Positions 24,996-33,347 of a stretch of 64,000 nucleotides of DNA are shown here, in pieces. Each line of letters opens with the position of its first letter. The first letter of the stretch is position 1. The stretch covers positions 682,001-746,000 of the forward strand of contig NZ_CP020373.1 in the NCBI RefSeq assembly GCF_003957745.1, given 5' to 3'. The notes under the pieces are model-generated. The model did not search any database. It was given only the letters and a program-made list of their open reading frames with translations, and was not told where the DNA came from. The stretch comes from Shewanella khirikhana (GTDB lineage: Bacteria > Pseudomonadota > Gammaproteobacteria > Enterobacterales > Shewanellaceae). The position numbers and the translations under genes were made by a program.

Positions 24996-26741
24996 TCATT
25001 TGTGGATGGGGGCACAGGCCGAGGCGAGGTCGGCATGAAAACTCAGCAGCCCCGGGATTTCAGCCACCCGAGCCCGCACCAATACCCGCAGGGCATGGAA
25101 GGGCACAGAGGCGATACGAAGTTCGCGCCCCTCGGCTTTTAGCTGCGACAAGGTTCGCTCCAGCGCCGCCACGCCACCGGCATCGAGTAAGGTCACATTT
25201 TGCCAGTCAAGGATCAGGGTCTGAACGCCCTGGCTTCGATGCAAAAGCTCGCTGAAGACATTGTCGGCAGCGGCAAAAAACAGCGGTCCGTCAATGCGAT
25301 AGAGCGCACTGCTGTGGGCGTCCGTGTCAGCTTGTGAGTCGTTTGGCGGGTCGTCATCGGGATGGCAAGGCATGTCCTGGGACACCAGCCGGGTGGTGGC
25401 GGCCAGTTGCCCCATCAGCAGCAATGAAGCCAGCACTATGCCGGCGCCTATGGCTATCACCATGTCAAAAATAACCGTCAGCAGCAGACAGGTGAGCAGC
25501 ACCAGCACGTCGGCAAGGGGCGCAGTTTTCACAAGGTGCAGGCTCTTTGGTGCCTCACTCATGTGCCAGGCAACCACCAGCAGCAGTGCGGCCATGGTAG
25601 CCATGGGCACGTACGCCAGTACAGGCGCAAGCACCAGAAGCCCGGCCAGCACCGTCAGAGCATGGAATACTGCCGCCAGCGGACTCTTGGCGCCGGCGCG
25701 CACATTGGCGGCGCTGCGGGCAATGGCCGCTGTGGCGGGAATAGCGCCGAAAAAAGGCGCGATAAGGTTGCCAAGCCCCTGTCCGAACAGCTCACTGTTG
25801 GCACTGTGGCGTTTGCCGGTCATGCCATCAAGCACCACGGCGCACAGCAAAGATTCGATGGCGCCCAGCATGGCAATGGCCAACGCCGAGGGCAGCAGCG
25901 CCTGCAGTAAGCTCCAGCTGAGTGCCAGTGGCTTGCCATCGCTGCCGGGGAGATGCCAGGGGGCAATCCATTCCGGCAGGAAGGGCGGGATCCCCGGCGC
26001 CAGGGTACCGTCGGCCAGCGCATAGGAAAAACGTGAGCCTATGGTGTCTACGGCGTGTCCGTTGCCGCTGAGCCACAGTGCGGTGAGGGTACCGATAACG
26101 ATGGCGGGCAGGTGCGGCGGCACCTTGCTGGTGAGTTTTGGCCAGCCAATCAGCACTGTCAGGGTGACGATAGCCACCAGTGCGCTGGGCCATTGGCTGC
26201 TGGGCAGCGCATGGATGATGCCCTGCCACAGGGGCCAGAAGCCTTCGCCGCTCGACTCGATGCTGAGCCCAAGCAGATCTTTTACCTGCAAGCTGGCAAT
26301 CACAATGGCAATACCGCCGGTAAACCCCAGGGTGACGGGCTCTGGAATGTACTGAATAAGCCTGCCAAGTCGCATCAGCGACATCAGCATCATAATGGCG
26401 CCGGACATCACGGTCGCCAGCATTAAACCGCCCAAACCATAGTGAGCCGAAATTGGCGCCAGCAGCACCACAAAGGCAGCGGTAGGGCCGGATACCGATA
26501 ATCTGGAGCCGCCGCTGAGCGCAATAATGATGCCCGCCACTATGGCGGTGTACAGGCCGTGCTGCGGCGGCGCGCCACTGGCAATCGCAAGGGCCATGGC
26601 CAGTGGAATGGCGATAATGCCCACGGTGATCCCGGCAAGGATATCTGCCAGCAGGGATTTTCGGCCGTAGGGGGACTCAAACAGGCTTTGACGCAGGGCG
26701 ATGCCTGGTCTTAGAGAGGTAAGGTGCTGGCGGTGTGGCAT
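24996..26741 (-). CDS. SulP family anion transporter with STAS domain
   Basis: 581 residues. Inner-membrane secondary transporter of the SLC26/SulP family, the group of E. coli DauA (dicarboxylates) and of sulfate and bicarbonate carriers. Marks: DILAGITVGIIAIPLAMALAIASG at the start, GLYTAIVAGIIIALSGGSRLSVSGPTAAF, and a C-terminal STAS domain (about 470-575) with LILDWQNVTLLDAGGVAALE. RBS GGAAG precedes the ATG. The substrate cannot be told from sequence alone. Confidence 0.9.
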   Translation of the reverse strand: MPHRQHLTSLRPGIALRQSLFESPYGRKSLLADILAGITVGIIAIPLAMALAIASGAPPQHGLYTAIVAGIIIALSGGSRLSVSGPTAAFVVLLAPISAHYGLGGLMLATVMSGAIMMLMSLMRLGRLIQYIPEPVTLGFTGGIAIVIASLQVKDLLGLSIESSGEGFWPLWQGIIHALPSSQWPSALVAIVTLTVLIGWPKLTSKVPPHLPAIVIGTLTALWLSGNGHAVDTIGSRFSYALADGTLAPGIPPFLPEWIAPWHLPGSDGKPLALSWSLLQALLPSALAIAMLGAIESLLCAVVLDGMTGKRHSANSELFGQGLGNLIAPFFGAIPATAAIARSAANVRAGAKSPLAAVFHALTVLAGLLVLAPVLAYVPMATMAALLLVVAWHMSEAPKSLHLVKTAPLADVLVLLTCLLLTVIFDMVIAIGAGIVLASLLLMGQLAATTRLVSQDMPCHPDDDPPNDSQADTDAHSSALYRIDGPLFFAAADNVFSELLHRSQGVQTLILDWQNVTLLDAGGVAALERTLSQLKAEGRELRIASVPFHALRVLVRARVAEIPGLLSFHADLASACAPIHK

Positions 26742-26774
26742 GTAAGCTTCCTGCCGCGGGTGCGGCCAAAGACG

Positions 26775-26802
26775 ATTATTGTAGTCAGGGCGAGCTGGTC
26801 AA
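26775..26802 (-). promoter_or_regulatory. promoter of the SulP gene
   Basis: TTGACC (26797-26802), 16-base spacer, AATAAT (26775-26780) on the minus strand, about 35 bases before the start codon. Confidence 0.6.
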
Positions 26803-27053
26803 AGTGTGAGCGAGTCGTCATTTTTCCGGTTTATGGGGCCTCGATGGAATCGGCGCCACCAACGGGCAAATTCATTAACCCTTTTGGCGTGGGGCTACGT
26901 TAATAAGCATAGACCCACAAATACGAGGTGAATATGGACTTTGTACTGGCTGCTGTGCACACTGAGATCAAAGTTAGCCATATCAAAGGGCAGGACGGCC
27001 CCCCGCGCTGTTCCCGGCCTTTGGGTTTCAGGATTTATGGTTTCAGAGCAATC

Positions 27054-27650
27054 ATGACAGCAATCCAATCCATTTCACTGCCGGGTAACGATGAAGACGA
27101 ACTGCTGATGCAGCGTTACGCCAAGGGCGACATCAAGGCCTTTGACACCCTGTATCAGCGTCATCGTGGCGGCCTGTATCGCTATTTTGTACGTCAGATT
27201 GGCGACAGCCAACTGGCCGAAGATCTGTATCAGGAGACCTGGGGGCGGGTTATTAAGGCCGCCCCTGCCTATGAGGTCAGTGCCAAGTTCACCACCTGGC
27301 TGTATCGCATTGCCCACAATTTGTTGATTGACCATGTGCGGGCGGTTAAACCCCTCGATGATGCCGATGCGTTTGAAGAAGAGTTGCAGGAGTTGCCCGA
27401 CGGCATGACGCCCGCCCGCTCGCTGGAACAGGAGCAGCGGGTGCAGGCGCTGCGTCATTGCGTGACTTTATTACCCCAGGTACAAAAAGAGGCCTTTTTG
27501 CTGTCGAGCGAAATGGGCTTCACTGCGCTGATGATAAGTGAAATTGCCGCGGTGTCGCTTGAGGCGACCAAGAGTCGGATCCGCTATGCTTACCAGAGCC
27601 TTCGCAGTTGCGTGGCCAGGCGTCTGGGGGAGGATGACGATGAAAGATAG
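27054..27650 (+). CDS. ECF-type RNA polymerase sigma factor
   Basis: 198 residues from the ATG at 27054. Region 2 runs from DEDELLMQRYAKGDIKAFDTLYQRH through AEDLYQETWGRV and FTTWLYRIAHNLLIDHVRAVKP. Region 4 has LPQVQKEAFLLSSEMGFTALMISEIAAVSLEATKSRIRYAYQSLR, a helix-turn-helix for the -35 element. An in-frame ATG at 26934 with a better RBS (GAGGTG) would add 40 residues with no recognisable domain; start is therefore uncertain. The end overlaps the next gene by 11 bases, as expected for a sigma/anti-sigma pair. Confidence 0.88.
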   Translation: MTAIQSISLPGNDEDELLMQRYAKGDIKAFDTLYQRHRGGLYRYFVRQIGDSQLAEDLYQETWGRVIKAAPAYEVSAKFTTWLYRIAHNLLIDHVRAVKPLDDADAFEEELQELPDGMTPARSLEQEQRVQALRHCVTLLPQVQKEAFLLSSEMGFTALMISEIAAVSLEATKSRIRYAYQSLRSCVARRLGEDDDER

Positions 27651-28260
27651 TCCTCACAGTGCGCTTAGCCCCGAGCTGAAGCAGGAAATGGATAGCCTTT
27701 ATCGTCAGGGGGCACGGGAAATGCCGCCGGCCAGGCTCGATGAGGAAATCCGTTCCCTCGCTCTGCGACATCTGGATGCCCATCAGCAGCCTGCTGCGAA
27801 ACGCCAGGGGGTAAGGCGTTTCCCCTATGTGATATCAACCGCGGCCTCGCTGATGTTGCTGGTCAGCTTGGTGCTGATTAACCCAAGGTTCAGCTTTTTT
27901 GGCGACAGCCTGCCGGTACCGGCCGAAAGTGACATGATGGGCACCACACCGGCTACGCTGCAAGAGTCCGCCCCCGAGGCCGCGTCCGGTGCACAATCGG
28001 CACCGGCCCCGGCGATGATGAAAATGGCGCCCAGACAGGAAACCATGCAAATGGCGGCGCCGGCCAACACTGACCCTGCCGCCGATGCCCTGCTGCAGGG
28101 AGATATTGATTCGCGGCTGGATGCCATCGCCGCGGCCATTGATGCGGGCGATACCATCCTTGCCAGGGAACTGATTGATACCCTGGAGCTTGGCCGCGAT
28201 AAACTGACTGAGGCGCAACGCCAGCGTCTCGATGCTCTTGCCAGGGTTGTTGCCAACTGA
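27640..28260 (+). CDS. putative membrane anti-sigma factor
   Basis: 206 residues; ATG at 27640 with GGGGGAGG upstream, overlapping the sigma gene by 11 bases. A cytoplasmic N-terminus (about 65 residues, SPELKQEMDSLYRQGAREM...RLDEEIRSLALRHLDAH), one transmembrane helix (VISTAASLMLLVSLVLI), then a periplasmic region with a long Pro/Ala/Met-rich linker and a helical C-terminus. No zinc-binding HxxxCxxC motif is seen, so it is not a ZAS-type anti-sigma. The role is inferred from gene position and topology. Confidence 0.7.
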   Translation: MKDSPHSALSPELKQEMDSLYRQGAREMPPARLDEEIRSLALRHLDAHQQPAAKRQGVRRFPYVISTAASLMLLVSLVLINPRFSFFGDSLPVPAESDMMGTTPATLQESAPEAASGAQSAPAPAMMKMAPRQETMQMAAPANTDPAADALLQGDIDSRLDAIAAAIDAGDTILARELIDTLELGRDKLTEAQRQRLDALARVVAN

Positions 28261-28286
28261 GATTGGCCAGCCTTTCGGAGGTGACG

Positions 28287-29141
28287 ATGACAGAGTTCGC
28301 CGCACGCACAATGACAGTTGCACTGGTGCTGCTGTCGTGGCTGCTGCCACTGTCATCCAGTCAGGCGGCCTGCAGCCATGTGCTGCACGTGGGGTTTAAC
28401 GACTGGCCGCCTTATTCCTGGTCTGAAGATGCCGGTCCGGCGCTTGGGCTAGATGTGGAGCTGCTGAAGGTATTTGCTGAGCGGGCGGGCTGCGAAATCG
28501 TGTTTGATAAGATGCCCCCCAAGCGTTCACATCAGCTGATGCGTTCGGGCAAAATCGACATCATGATGGGGGCCAGCAGGACGGAAGAGCGGGTGTCGTA
28601 CGCGTTTTTCTCTTTGCCTTATCGGCTGGAAGTGGTGAGCCTGTTCAGCATGGAAAGTGCATCGGTAAACGATATCAGCAGCTGGGCCCAAGTGATGACC
28701 GCCAAGCACAAGCTGCTGGTGCCCCAGGCTGGTTGGTATGGCGATGATTTTGAGCAAAATAAAGACCATATGCTGCGCCGCGACCTGCTGGTGGAAAGCC
28801 CGGATCTACTCAGAAGCGTGCAGATGCTGGCCCGTGGCCGCGGTGATTTGGCGATCGGCGACTCCCTGTCTTTGCCCTATATCGCCAGTCAGAGTGAGCA
28901 GTTGCATCTGTATCGCCACTCGGTGCGCCTCAGTGAAAGTGAAATCCACCTGATGTTCAGCCGCGAATCCATGTCAAAAGAGGAAGTAGACGCCTTCAAC
29001 CATGCCATTGGCCTGGCCGGTGAAGAAGGTGAAATCGCCCGGCTGCAATTCAAGTGGGAGCAAATCTCGTTAAGCCGGATAGAAGGACATTCAGATAACG
29101 GTGCCGGCCGCGAGCGTGCCGGCCCAGTGATGGCAGAGTGA
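28287..29141 (+). CDS. periplasmic solute-binding protein, family 3
   Basis: 284 residues; start at ATG 28287 with RBS GGAGGTG, 26 bases after the anti-sigma gene, so possibly in the same operon. Signal peptide with LVLLSWLLPLSSSQAA. The mature part begins LHVGFNDWPPYSWSEDAGPALGLDVELLKVF, typical of bacterial extracellular solute-binding family 3, and continues with LMRSGKIDIMMGASRTEERVSY. No transporter permease is adjacent, so it may act as an isolated sensor-like binding protein, a group common in Shewanella. Confidence 0.85.
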   Translation: MTEFAARTMTVALVLLSWLLPLSSSQAACSHVLHVGFNDWPPYSWSEDAGPALGLDVELLKVFAERAGCEIVFDKMPPKRSHQLMRSGKIDIMMGASRTEERVSYAFFSLPYRLEVVSLFSMESASVNDISSWAQVMTAKHKLLVPQAGWYGDDFEQNKDHMLRRDLLVESPDLLRSVQMLARGRGDLAIGDSLSLPYIASQSEQLHLYRHSVRLSESEIHLMFSRESMSKEEVDAFNHAIGLAGEEGEIARLQFKWEQISLSRIEGHSDNGAGRERAGPVMAE

Positions 29142-29209
29142 CGGCCGGATACTGGCCGACTGATACTCGGTTGACGGTCAAAAGCTGATTGCCGCTTGAA
29201 TCAGCCCGC

Positions 29210-30424
29210 TTAATCCGAGCCCTGACGGTATATGGCAGGCTCTTCCCAAATTGCTTTCATCCCGGGTTCGGCCAAAAAGGTATCCACCAACAGCGGATCC
29301 AATGCCGTGCCCTTAAGCCCTTTCAGATGCGCCAGCGCCTCGGTAAAGGACATTCTCAGCCGCTCGTCCGGGTGGCACAGCAAATCATCGAAGATATCCA
29401 CCAGTGACACTATCCGTGCGGCCAGCGGAATTGCTTTGCCCCGCAGCTTACCCGGGAAGCCTTCGCCGTCCCAACGTTCGTGATGGTAGGCGGCGATGTC
29501 TCGGGCGAGCTCCAGCAGCATGCAATCGGGAGCCTCTTTTTGCAGATCCGCCAGCAGCCGCTCGCCAATCTGGGTGTGCTTGTATCTGTCGTGCTCCATC
29601 GAGGGCGTCAGTTCCAGCATCTTGCTTTGCAAACTGTCCGGCAGACCAATCATGCCAATGTCGTGCAGGGTAGCGCTAAGGCCAATGTGCTCGGCAAATT
29701 CCTGGGTCAGTTCTTCGGGCTTGTGGGGCGAGTGCAGCAGGGCTTCGGCGAGCTTTTCACTGGCAATGGCAATCCGGTCGAGGTGCCGGGCTTTTTCGCT
29801 GGTGCGGTAACTGGAAACGCGTGCCAGCCCCAATACGGTCGCCCGTCTGGAGGCGTTGGTCCGCTCCAGTGACTGTGCCAGCTTATCGGTCAGGTAGCCG
29901 GTGCCAAAACACAGCATGGCGTTGATAACCAAAAAATTAAGCATCACCACCAGATAGATTTCCAGGCTGTACTCGGGCAGTGGTGGCCAGGGGAGCCAGT
30001 GGTTGCCATAGGCGATGGCGGTGATGATCAGCGTCAGTGCCGCTAAGCCCTGAGAGGCGAGTCCCATGCGACTGCCAAGCAGCAAGGTGGCGATAAGCGG
30101 GAACATAAACAGCCAGAAAAATCCTGCTCCCGTGGGGCCTATAGCCCAGATAAAGGCCACGCCTATGCCGTAGCACAACAGGCTACCCAGCAGGTAGCGC
30201 TGGCGGTCTTCCAGTTCAGGGAACAGCAGCAAGGCCAGCAGCATCAGGTAGGCGAGTGTGTCTACCACCACCATGGACCAGAAGCCTTGCTTCATGCACA
30301 GGTAAACGCTGGTGAAGTAAACGGGAATACAAATGATCGCCATGGCCCCGAACAGGCGGCGAAAGATGATTTGGCGCCAATGGGCAAGATCCGTCGGGTG
30401 TTCGTCCCTGGACAGTGTGGACAT
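29210..30424 (-). CDS. membrane HD-GYP-like protein, divergent active site
   Basis: 404 residues. Six hydrophobic segments in residues 20-185, then an HD domain. H254-D255 lie in LHDIGMIGLPD, where canonical HD-GYP proteins have HDIGKIGIPD; here the lysine is methionine. Further on is HHERWDGEGFPGKL with GFP (about residue 322) instead of GYP, then LAARIVSLVDIFDDL. The fold of a cyclic-di-GMP phosphodiesterase is clear, but two signature residues differ, so activity is uncertain. Convergent with the solute-binding protein gene. Confidence 0.83.
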   Translation of the reverse strand: MSTLSRDEHPTDLAHWRQIIFRRLFGAMAIICIPVYFTSVYLCMKQGFWSMVVVDTLAYLMLLALLLFPELEDRQRYLLGSLLCYGIGVAFIWAIGPTGAGFFWLFMFPLIATLLLGSRMGLASQGLAALTLIITAIAYGNHWLPWPPLPEYSLEIYLVVMLNFLVINAMLCFGTGYLTDKLAQSLERTNASRRATVLGLARVSSYRTSEKARHLDRIAIASEKLAEALLHSPHKPEELTQEFAEHIGLSATLHDIGMIGLPDSLQSKMLELTPSMEHDRYKHTQIGERLLADLQKEAPDCMLLELARDIAAYHHERWDGEGFPGKLRGKAIPLAARIVSLVDIFDDLLCHPDERLRMSFTEALAHLKGLKGTALDPLLVDTFLAEPGMKAIWEEPAIYRQGSD

Positions 30425-30502
30425 GCAGCGTCAGCCTATGGATGCAGTAAATTTGTAAAAAAAAGATTAATACCCCTGTTTTAGCCATAGTGGCAAGGGA
30501 TT

Positions 30503-30931
30503 TCAACTCTTAAACCAGTCCCAAATCCCAAGGGATGTCTCTGAAAAGAGGTCAATACCGAGCATGGATTTGAGCAAATACAGCCCCAGCAGTCCAAGCA
30601 GCAGGGAAATGAGTAAAAATGCCAGCACACAGCCGACAAAAAATGCCAGCGAAAGATGCTTCTCGGTGCGGGTGTAGGCCCGGCGGTTTTTACCGAGCAA
30701 AAATACCCAGTAGTAGCGCCATCGCATAAAAGGCAGCGAAAAAGTGCCGCGACTGTCGATGCTGTGACGGCCCCAGGTGCGATCGCCAAGCAGAATACGG
30801 ATCCCTTCGACCTGCTCGTCACTGTAGCTGTCGGCAAGCTCTGTCGGTAACTTTCCCAGCAGCTTGGATCTTAAGTCATCCGCCTTGGGCACCGGCGGTT
30901 CGCTGCGGGGGTTGGCGTTATCTGCGGCCAT
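30503..30931 (-). CDS. hypothetical membrane protein
   Basis: 142 residues from ATG 30931 (GGAA upstream; a farther ATG at 30964 would add 11). A charged N-terminal half (SKLLGKLPTELADSYSDEQVEGIRILLGDR) and one strong hydrophobic stretch near the C-terminus (LAFFVGCVLAFLLISLLLGLLGLYLL), ending GIWDWFKS. Lies between the HD-GYP-like gene and rdgC on the same strand. I do not recognise the family. Confidence 0.7.
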   Translation of the reverse strand: MAADNANPRSEPPVPKADDLRSKLLGKLPTELADSYSDEQVEGIRILLGDRTWGRHSIDSRGTFSLPFMRWRYYWVFLLGKNRRAYTRTEKHLSLAFFVGCVLAFLLISLLLGLLGLYLLKSMLGIDLFSETSLGIWDWFKS

Positions 30932-30983
30932 TGAATTTCCACACAAAAGTGGCAAACCATCCACAGAGTGTAGGTCAGGGGGC

Positions 30984-31014
30984 CAAAAAAAACAGGGCGC
31001 CGCAGCGCCCTGTT
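30984..31014 (-). terminator. terminator of rdgC
   Basis: AACAGGGCGC (30991-31000), loop CGCA, GCGCCCTGTT (31005-31014); long T run on the minus strand. Confidence 0.92.
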
Positions 31015-31029
31015 TCCGTGGAATTGAGG

Positions 31030-31941
31030 TTACTCGTCCTTGGGCAGACCGCCCAGGGCTTCCACCAGAGCGTGCATCAGCGCCACCAACTCACTGCCCA
31101 TCAGGGCGAAGTCGGCATCGAGGCGCGCCATTGGATCATCGTTACCCAAGTCATCGTTACCGGCACGGAACTCTTCAGAGAACTTAAGGCGCTTGAGACT
31201 TGCGTCAGACTGCAACACCAATGCAATGGACTGACCGAAATGCAGTGCCAGCTTGTGCACTTCCTTGCCGGTTTCCAGGTGCGCCAGCACTTCTTCTTCA
31301 GTCAGAACCTGTTGTTTGAAGCGAACGATACCGCCTTCATCGGCGGCAGACTTGAGTTCCGCTTCATCCTGCATGATAAAGGGCGCCGCCGCTTCACCAG
31401 CCTTGAGCCATTCGGTGAGGGTATGTTCAACCGGCACGGTGAAAGACACAGGGATCACCGGCAGTGAGCCCATGGCCTTACGCAGCAGTGCCAGCAGCTC
31501 TTCGGCCTTGGTGGCGCTGGAGCTGTCCACCAGGATCATCTCGATTTCCGGCAGGATCAGGGCATGGATTTGGCTTCTGCGGGAGAAGGCGCGCGGCAGC
31601 AGCGTGGTGGTGATTTCTTCTTTAAGCGCGTCTTTCTCTTTTTTGGTGAGCTTGCGGTTTTCTTCGGCTTCAATCTGACCGGCTTTTTCTTCCATCGCCT
31701 CTTTAATTACCTGGCCTGGGAGGATTTTTTCTTCCTTGGTGGCGCAGATAAGGTGGCGGTTATTGGCACTGTGAACCAGGGCACTGCCGTGTTTGCCCAG
31801 GGCCTTGGAGAAACCGAACTTGCTGATGTCCTGGCTGGAGCAAGGGCTGAAGGTAAAGTCTGCCAGGGCCTTTTCCAGCGACTCGGCGTCGATGTTGATT
31901 GGCTTGTTAAAACGATACAGGGTGAGATTTTTAAACCACAT
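31030..31941 (-). CDS. rdgC: recombination-associated protein RdgC
   Basis: 303 residues from ATG 31941, matching the E. coli start (M[LW]WFKNL). Forms a ring around DNA and limits RecA filament formation. Shared blocks are FSPCSSQDISKFGF, LICATKEEKILPGQVIKEA, LLPRAFSRRSQ, LTEWLKAGEAA and the C-terminal LMGSELVALMHALVEALGG. A 14-codon upstream extension in frame is not conserved. Ends at a strong terminator; transcribed away from the porin gene. Confidence 0.95.
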   Translation of the reverse strand: MWFKNLTLYRFNKPINIDAESLEKALADFTFSPCSSQDISKFGFSKALGKHGSALVHSANNRHLICATKEEKILPGQVIKEAMEEKAGQIEAEENRKLTKKEKDALKEEITTTLLPRAFSRRSQIHALILPEIEMILVDSSSATKAEELLALLRKAMGSLPVIPVSFTVPVEHTLTEWLKAGEAAAPFIMQDEAELKSAADEGGIVRFKQQVLTEEEVLAHLETGKEVHKLALHFGQSIALVLQSDASLKRLKFSEEFRAGNDDLGNDDPMARLDADFALMGSELVALMHALVEALGGLPKDE

Positions 31942-32226
31942 AATTGCACTCGGCCACGAAACGAAAGCCCGAGTGTAAGCCATCGCCCGTGGCGGGTAAA
32001 CCGGAAATCGAGATGACAGCCAGATGGCAGCAAAGCAAATTCACAAAAGTGTCATTAAAAGTTGTATCAAACATAAAGTATTGAAATATAACGATTGTTG
32101 GCTATGTGTGTTACGCGCTTGCTGGAGATGTAACCACTTGAGCAAAAACTGAAATAAAACTGAAACACTTGCCTTGCAAACTTGCGCTCGTTCCAAACCA
32201 ATAACCAGACGCACTGAACGTCGCAA

Positions 32227-32243
32227 GGATTAAATGATGAACG
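32227..32243 (+). promoter_or_regulatory. predicted sRNA-binding site at porin start
   Basis: GGAT of the Shine-Dalgarno (32227-32230) and ATGATGAACG (32234-32243) are exactly complementary to the seeds CGTTCATCAT plus ATCC of the small RNA at 36656-36779; the small RNA at 39635-39790 shares the 10-base part. Base pairing here would hide the start codon. Confidence 0.5.
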
Positions 32244-33160
32244 CTTTTAACAAAACTCTGCTTGTTTCCGCGCTGACCATGGCTTCACTGGCTTCTGCAC
32301 ACGCTGCCGAGCCTATCACCGTTTACGGTAAGCTGAATGTTTCTGTACAGAACAACGACGAAGCCGGCGAATCTGAAACTGTAGTTCAGAGCAACGCTTC
32401 CCGTCTGGGTGTTAAGGGTGCTTTCGAACTCAGCTCTTCTCTGGAAGCCTTCTACACCATCGAGTATGAAGTGAACACCGGCGATGATGCCAAGGAAAAC
32501 TTCCTGGCCCGTAACCAGTTTGTGGGTCTGAAGGGCAACTTCGGTGCTGTATCCGTGGGTCGTAACGACACCATGCTGAAAATCGCTCAGGGTAAAGTTG
32601 ACCAGTTCAACGACCTGTCAGGCGACCTGAAGAGCCTGTTCAAAGGTGAAAACCGTATCGAACAGACTGTAACCTACGTTTCTCCTTCTTTCGGTGGTTT
32701 CAAAGTAGGTGCTACCTACGCCGCTGAAGGTGCCAAGGCTCAGGCCGGTGAAGACGGTTTCTCTCTGGCTGCCATGTACGGTGATGCCGGTCTGAAGAAA
32801 ACCAACTTCTACGCGTCTGTAGCTTACGACAGCGAAGTAAAAGGTTACGACATCCTGCGTGCCACTGTACAAGCCAAACTGGCTGGCCTGATCCTGGGCG
32901 GTATGTACCAGCAGGAAGAAAAATCAGTTAACGGCGACAGCAAGACCGGTTACCTGGTAAGCGCTGCCTACAATATCTCTGACGTGACCCTGAAAGGTCA
33001 GTATCAGGACATGGAAGACAAAGGTGATTCCTGGTCTATCGGTGCTGATTACAAGCTGGGCAAGCCAACCAAGCTGTTCGCTTTCTACACCAGCCGCGAC
33101 ATGGAAGCTGCTGAAGACACTGACAACTACATCGGTGTTGGTATTGAGCACAAGTTCTAA
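32234..33160 (+). CDS. outer-membrane porin
   Basis: 308 residues. Signal peptide FNKTLLVSALTMASLASAHA cut before AEPITVYGKLNVSVQ. The mature chain alternates polar and hydrophobic residues as a beta-barrel, contains FVGLKGNFGAVSVGRNDTML of Gram-negative porins, and ends in Phe (GVGIEHKF) for BAM recognition. Codon use is strongly biased to major codons, which suggests high expression. Two adjacent ATG codons (32234, 32237) follow AAGGA; the second is at a more usual distance. Monocistronic. Confidence 0.92.
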   Translation: MMNAFNKTLLVSALTMASLASAHAAEPITVYGKLNVSVQNNDEAGESETVVQSNASRLGVKGAFELSSSLEAFYTIEYEVNTGDDAKENFLARNQFVGLKGNFGAVSVGRNDTMLKIAQGKVDQFNDLSGDLKSLFKGENRIEQTVTYVSPSFGGFKVGATYAAEGAKAQAGEDGFSLAAMYGDAGLKKTNFYASVAYDSEVKGYDILRATVQAKLAGLILGGMYQQEEKSVNGDSKTGYLVSAAYNISDVTLKGQYQDMEDKGDSWSIGADYKLGKPTKLFAFYTSRDMEAAEDTDNYIGVGIEHKF

Positions 33161-33181
33161 TCAGAACTTCATGCGTAAAAG

Positions 33182-33205
33182 AAAGGAGGCTTAGGCCTCC
33201 TTTTT
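33182..33205 (+). terminator. terminator of the porin gene
   Basis: AAAGGAGGC / GCCTCCTTT with loop TTAG, then T-rich tract. Confidence 0.9.
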
Positions 33206-33289
33206 CATTTTTATAAACAGATAGTTAATTCGTCTGATTATGACAATTCTTACGGAAATATGGCACTATAATGGGGCTGCTTCATATTT

Positions 33290-33307
33290 TTGTCACAAAA
33301 CTGACCA
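33290..33307 (+). promoter_or_regulatory. weak Pho-box-like site before phoB
   Basis: TTGTCAC-AAAA-CTGACCA resembles the CTGTCAT-N4-CTGTCAT Pho box (about 9 of 14 positions). A TATAAT (33267-33272) lies upstream of it rather than downstream, so its role is unclear; autoregulation of phoB is usual in the family. Confidence 0.3.
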
Positions 33308-33347
33308 ATAATGTTCAGCGTGGACATTCACTGACAGAAAACCGCTT

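Noticed and set aside
26934..27053. 40-residue N-terminal extension of the ECF sigma factor
   Set aside because: RBS is good but the extension has no domain similarity and sigma region 2 begins right after 27054; left as an alternative start only.
26742..27053. ECF-type self-regulated promoter before the sigma gene
   Set aside because: I looked for GGAAC-like motifs with a matching -10 in this gap and found none that fit; only the SulP promoter on the other strand is supported.
33290..33307. Pho box controlling phoB
   Set aside because: Only about 9 of 14 matches and it lies downstream of the best -10; kept as a low-confidence site, not as a finding.
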